Shown: piece by piece, positions 59,531 through 64,000 of the stretch
How the letters are laid out: each line of letters starts with the position of its first letter
Position numbering within the stretch: the stretch's first letter is position 1
NCBI GenBank assembly: GCA_037179385.1
Contig: CM074193.1
Span: 4,547,547-4,611,546, forward strand
Reading direction: 5' to 3'
DNA length: 64,000 bases
DNA from: Holothuria scabra
Lineage: Eukaryota > Echinodermata > Holothuroidea > Aspidochirotida > Holothuriidae
Made by a program: the position numbers and the translations under genes
Notes under the pieces: model-generated
The model's database searches: none
Told to the model about the DNA's origin: nothing
What the model saw: only the letters and a program-made list of their open reading frames with translations

Positions 59531-60345
59531 GAAACAGCCAGAAAATAACATGGGGGAAATTCCAGCACACTTCAGGATACATAGAGATTGAAGTACAATT
59601 AAGACACACTACTTGGCAAATGAATCTTCCCATTTGTGGCTTTGGAATTGATGTTCCATCCAAATAAACACAGTTCACACTGCATCTGGTGCTCCACCAT
59701 TACGTGTATGATTCTTACAAAAATCCCTCTCAACAATAATCCATTGCAGGGAATGAGGTCCCATCCTGATTTTGAAAATCCCTCATATTTTGGGAGTGAA
59801 AGTTGGAATTCCCTCTCTATTTAAATTCCTTAGCCCGAACACTGGAAGCAGCACTGTAAAATCTTATCTAGTTAACTAGTAACTATAAATTAACTTCAAG
59901 CGTGTAGGGTCTAAAGAAAAGTACCGAGATACTTCACGTTTTATCAAGTTTAACACAACTGCTCACATCAGTGGTCAAAGCTGGAAGCTACTGGACTCAG
60001 ATGTGTATTGCAGACTTGATACAGTATATTAGAGACATAGTTTGACAACAGAGCTGTTACTAAATGATCTTCTTTAGAGTGCACTTTCAGGTACTTCTGC
60101 CATTCAATTTGCCTGCATGGCTTTGAATAGGCTTTGGGCTGGCCAAGAAATCAAGTATCATCATAAGACAGATTTTTGTATGTCAGTTACATCACAGGTC
60201 TTCTTTGAGCAACCATTACACATGACAAAGAAATTAAAAAATTAAAAAGTTAAAGAAAGCAAAAATTAAAATTATGAAATTATCCAGTCCTATCTCCACC
60301 TAGGTTTCTAAGGTAAGAAAGAACAACTGCATGCATGTCTCTCAC

Positions 60346-60467
60346 CTGAAGGTTATCTGGATGTTTATGAAGCCATACTAAAACGAGGGCAGCAAAGAGA
60401 TCACCTGTTCCTACAAAACTATTTTCGATCTTGGTTAGTTCTAAGCTGCAACCTGTCTTCTTTCCAT
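60346..60467 (-). CDS. PDXK: Pyridoxal kinase, active-site exon
   Basis: A 122-nt minus-strand exon has a strong acceptor (TCTTTTCTTTTACAG, phase 1) and a GTGAGA donor (phase 0). It encodes 40 residues after a split codon. The segment VGTGDLFAALVLVWLHKHP matches the most conserved part of pyridoxal kinases. GTGD holds the catalytic base Asp of the ribokinase fold (Asp codon at 60400-60402) and the anion hole that stabilises phosphate transfer from ATP. The preceding 20 residues, DGKKTGCSLELT and so on, form the variable stretch before the motif. It is the first of three consecutive exons visible; the N-terminal exons with the substrate pocket were not found up to 64 kb. Confidence 0.93.
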
Positions 60468-60584
60468 CTGTAAAAGAAAAGAGAAAGGAAAACATTTTGA
60501 TGAATCTAAAAAAAATTTGAAAGAAATGAAAAAATAAATCATTTTGATGAATCTACTGTGACACGATTATGGATTGATTACATT

Positions 60585-60765
60585 GGGTTAGATAGGTCTT
60601 TATGTCTCAATTTATAACCTTCCAGTGGTGTGCACTGCCATTGTACTGTCCCTGGATTGTTATTCCAACTCCTTTTTTATCCGTACTCCATTAATTATGC
60701 AGACCATTGCACATAATGGGAGCAAGTTCCATTGTTAAGTCTTTGGTATGACTTGATCATGAAAA
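60585..60765 (-). repeat. Diverged SINE, reverse orientation
   Basis: Weak matches in order: GGGTTAGATAGGTC, TCCGTACTCCATTAATTATG, GGAGCAAGTTCCATT and AGTCTTTGGTATGACTTGA. The head is mostly lost. Confidence 0.55.
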
Positions 60766-60810
60766 ACATTAATACCCTCATTTGACCTTTGGACCTTTTC
60801 AGATATGTGA

Positions 60811-61233
60811 TTGGGATTGTCATCTGCCATGGATCTGGTTGGATACATGGGTTTCAGTATCAGAACAGCCGATATAAGTATCTGTCATAGACTGAGAGAC
60901 AATATAATGGGGCCACAACCGGTGATAGCTTGTTTTGTTCAAAGAAAAACTAAGGATTGCATCACAAAAGCAAAGAAGAACCTAACAAGAAAGCCAGACA
61001 TTGGTAACATTTTTGTTAACAATGACCTCATTTCAATAAGAAATAAGATACCCAAGGTACTGCAGAGTGATGGAAGCATGTCAAAAGTCTTGACTTTTGA
61101 TTGGAAAATATTCTGGATGATGGATAATAATAGAAAAGACATGAAGGCCATTATAAACTCAATTAGTGGCATACTTAAATTGCATTGGGAAGAAGACAGG
61201 ACCAAAAAGCTCAATAATCATAAGAAATTATAG
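60811..61233 (+). pseudogene. Non-LTR retrotransposon ORF1-like relic
   Basis: A 140-codon open frame contains DISICHRL, then PVIACFVQRKTKDCITKAKK, IFVNNDLISIRNKIPKVLQ and KVLTFDWKIFW. This order (an ISICHRL block, a V/I-R-F block, a KAKKNL block, FINEDLT-like, then a short-distance KI-F) is typical of the C-terminal half of ORF1-type nucleic-acid-binding proteins of invertebrate non-LTR elements. The N-terminal part is missing. It lies upstream of the PDXK active-site exon on the opposite strand, probably in an intron. Confidence 0.6.
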
Positions 61234-61489
61234 GACAAATTGGCAAAAACTGCCAGTATACAGATCCATCTAAGCCACAAAGGATTCACACATTATTGAG
61301 GAGGGTTATTACCTACTGGAACATAATTACTGTAATAGAGAGCCACATGAAACCATTTGAATGCTTAATTGGGCTACTATAAACATGTGTAGCCAAAGGG
61401 GAAAATTAAATTAGGCATGCTGTCAATTTAAAGTGAATGGTTTTGATATCTACAGTAACTTTGTCAATGCAGCTCAATTTGTGGGAAAC

Positions 61490-61720
61490 AGCATTACCAA
61501 TGAGCCATAATAGACATCGCTACGGTGGAATCCATGGCATCACCATTTTGCTGACAACATCATTGTAATTCACTCTCCAGCTGATCCATAATACAAGTTT
61601 GGACACAGTCTTGTGGGCAATGACTGAGTGTGAGCAAAATAAGAATCAACTGATCCTTGAAACATTCCTCACAAGCCAAGGGATCAAAAAATCGTAAAGA
61701 TGCATTTTTTTATGACAACA
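61490..61720 (+). pseudogene. Decayed reverse-transcriptase fragment (probable)
   Basis: At about 61537-61590 the plus strand reads HHFADNIIVIHSPADP before a stop, recalling the RT motif with Ala-Asp-Asp followed by hydrophobic residues and Ser. A CEQNKNQL-like stretch follows. Only about 300 bp separate it from the ORF1-like relic, so most of ORF2 has been deleted. Stops occur throughout. Confidence 0.35.
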
Positions 61721-62184
61721 TGAGTCAATAGCTTTTCTTGAAAGCCACGAAAAATGATCTATTTGGCTAGTAAGATATTTTAACGATCATTTATTGAACT
61801 ACTTGTTTATTGAACAACTTTTTTCAAATGGATATCTCCCAGTTTTCCAAACCAGTTCCAAGTTTCACACCAACAACGTAATCACCCCTATAGATGAGTT
61901 CAGATTCCCTTGATACAATATCTGTACTATGAGGAGTAACCAAAACCCAGCTACTAGTAACAATGGTCCAATGGAGGCAAGCTTATTGAACATGCAAAAA
62001 TTTTGACCTCCACATTGTCCACAAAAGAATAGGCAGAGAAACAGTGTAACGGCATTAGGAAGTTTACAGGTGGTAAAAAAAGAGTGTAACTGACTAAGCT
62101 GTTACAGTACTCATGTGAACTTTTATCCAAATTAGAAGTTTTTTACGTAGATTCATTTTTCTAATTTACATGGGACAAAAAAAG
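61720..62184. other. Nothing recognised
   Basis: AT-rich sequence, possibly further retroposon debris, without identifiable motifs. Confidence 0.4.
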
Positions 62185-62192
62185 TCTAATAC

Positions 62193-62629
62193 CACTGTTT
62201 GCACCGGGTAGGAAATTCGTACCTGGGTGCCCAAACTGTATTACCCATCGAGTACCCGGGTACCCGATTGTAAACTTTGCAATATCTTTCGTCCAACCCG
62301 CGGGCTAGGCTAGGCTATGCACAGTATAGTATGTGGGCCTATGCTGTTTCATTAAATGGTATAGGAGCGGATGTTAGAAACACACATGGCGGTAATTGTC
62401 TCTGGAAAAGTGCAATTTAACAAAAGCATGTTACGGAAACAAACAAGTTAAGCAACTTCATTTCAAATAATTGTGAATGAGATGTGGGTTAATACATTTG
62501 TTACTTTCAATAACCATGTTATTTTGCAAAGATCAAAAAGAAATCATAGAAAACGCTACACGGGTAGTAATTTTCTACCCGGGTAGCAAGAAAGTTGGCC
62601 GGGTACCCAGGTACCCGGTGCAAACACTA
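62193..62629. mobile_element. hAT-like MITE with TGTTTGCACCGGGTA ends
   Basis: The left end is CACTGTTTGCACCGGGTA and the right end in reverse is TAGTGTTTGCACCGGGTA. Flanks TCTAATAC (62185-62192) and TCTAATAT (62630-62637) agree in 7 of 8 bases. Both ends are followed by further GGGTACCCGGGT-like blocks. The 437-bp element encodes nothing. Confidence 0.87.
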
Positions 62630-63220
62630 TCTAATATGTCTGAAAATTAAAGTGGTCAGTTGTCGTAAAGTGTCTAGTGTACATAAAAAACAGTGAGTTA
62701 TCGTAACATGAGTGGCTATTATGAAATTAATCAGCAGGTGGAATGGGCTCATTCAATTTTGGCAGTGTCTAAAAATTTCACATTTAATCAATAATCACTT
62801 TTTCTAAAATATTGACATAACACAGGAGATCATTGACAACATTGCCACTAGACTGAAACATCCATACAGAGACCCTGTTTTTTAATCAGGTATGGTAGAC
62901 TTCGAGGAACTGCCAGGACAGAAATTTGACATATTACCAACAATGCAAGGGCATTTTGCATTGCCATGAATTTGATTACTTCAACATCAACATTCATGAT
63001 GTCAAACAAGTCTGAGACCTCTATACAAGTCAGGACACCACAAAATTTGAAATTTTGACTTTTATCGTAACTATTGGATGTGAAACTTGACTAATCATGT
63101 TAGTAATAAGCGTTTTCAAATGGTAATACCCTTAAAGACTTGCATCAATATTGATATCAACTCAATAAGCCCCTTTAAATGAAAGCATTTTTAACATTTT
63201 ACTGAGTAACCTGACTTATA

Positions 63221-63494
63221 TCATTACATGAAATAGCCCTTTACCAAAACTGCCCACCACTAAACAGTCTAAAACCCGACTTTTGGACATTTAAGTTGGG
63301 CTTTTACTTCATGTTTACACCCCCTGTTAATGGCCACTCCAACCCTAAAATCAATAAAAATATAATAAAACACTTTAAGCATCGAAGTGGCTATAAACTG
63401 AGGATGTTAACGTCAAGTAAAAACCTGACTTATCACCCAAAAGTTGGGTTTTAGACCATTTAGTGGTTTAATTACGGGCTATTTCGTGTTATGA
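63221..63494. mobile_element. Foldback element with arms of about 90 bp
   Basis: The left arm contains ATGAAATAGCCC, CCACTAAACAGTCTAAAACC and CGACTTTTGG. The right arm is the same in reverse with roughly 80% match (TCATAACACGAAATAGCCC, CCACTAAATGGTCTAAAACC, CAACTTTTGG). The interior is about 75 bp. No coding capacity. Confidence 0.7.
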
Positions 63495-64000
63495 TGGACT
63501 GAGTGACCGCACTTATATTGAAAGGATTGTTGATGTTTGTGTATTCACAGGTAACAGGCAGAAAACCAGGTAAAACATTTTCAATGTATAGAGTTAATTA
63601 ACAACTGATTGGTGTTTGTTGTGTATAAGGTATATTTAAGATAGGCAGATATGACCTTTATCATGGCAGTTAGAAAATAACAGGTAGATGATATCCATAA
63701 AATAGGGATGAATTGATACCAGATTTGTTTAATAGTCACAAGGGTACCAGTAGCAGAAGTGTTTTCATACACTTTTAGCAATTTCAGTCTGTGTATAGCA
63801 AATGAGATGAACTTAAGGTGACCTGGCAGTACAGTATACTGCAGTTAAGTTATTTGGCCTTGCACTAGGGTTTGATAAGTGTCCTAATTGAGTGTGTTAC
63901 TGTGTTCCATTGATTTGAGTGAGTTTCAAGTATGATATACACTATATAGGGTTACCATACTTCTTTTAGCTACAGTAAAAGTGGGATGTCTGTATCAAAG
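63495..64000. other. Nothing recognised at the window end
   Basis: No PDXK upstream exon or other feature was supported. Confidence 0.45.

Larger units (their letters stand above)
53231..60345 (-). other. PDXK intron (7.1 kb)
   Basis: Phase 0. It contains a diverged duplication (54725-55022), dispersed repeat copy B (55472-56190), two TTAA-type MITE copies in opposite orientation (56965-57258 and 57779-58070) and a full SINE (59328-59530). G-rich runs lie at about 54650-54670 and 55187-55220. No further exon was supported. Confidence 0.7.

Overview
The window looks like animal nuclear DNA, most likely from a marine invertebrate deuterostome. An echinoderm, perhaps a sea cucumber, is my best guess, but that is an inference I cannot confirm here. 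It is AT-rich. Its few short exons have GT/AG borders, matching reading phases and introns of 1.5 to 10 kb. Most of the rest is old mobile-element debris: tRNA-derived SINEs, hAT-like and TTAA-type MITEs, a satellite-like tandem array and non-LTR retroposon relics. Nearly all of the longer open frames are chance frames inside this debris.

Left half (about 17.6-33 kb, plus strand): part of a gene for a single-pass Ig-domain membrane protein. A phase 1-1 exon encodes one unusual Ig-like domain (17624-17968). A phase 1-1 Ser/Thr-rich stalk exon follows (22567-22689), then an exon with the transmembrane helix and start of the tail (26404-26585). A short exon beginning at 28097 can end the protein. 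Further tail exons at 28784, 30246 and 32777 are possible. The signal-peptide exon and promoter were not found.

Right half (about 43.2-60.5 kb, minus strand): the last three coding exons of pyridoxal kinase (PDXK). They are 60346-60467, with the catalytic GTGD motif, then 53164-53230 and 43464-43582, joined in phase 0 and phase 1. The upstream exons are not visible and probably lie beyond 64 kb or in short exons I could not recognise. The two genes converge, so their 3' ends face each other across about 33-43 kb.

Repeats: at least a dozen SINE pieces share one body but carry two different tRNA-like heads. Two SINEs are split by later elements with 8-bp target duplications (at 23248 and 36627). 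A TTAA-type MITE contains a younger relative of itself (20234-20812). Other elements with clear ends and duplications are at 91-1850, 8274-8379, 30311-30703, 48421-48888 and 62193-62629. A 145-bp tandem array with a CA tract and terminal hairpin lies at 47270-48010. A retroposon ORF1-like relic with a decayed reverse-transcriptase fragment lies at 60.8-61.7 kb.

I found no sign of a wholly new system. The points most worth checking are the Ig domain lacking its usual second cysteine, the possible set of alternative tails, a MITE sitting on the splice donor of one candidate tail exon, and the SINE family with two heads.
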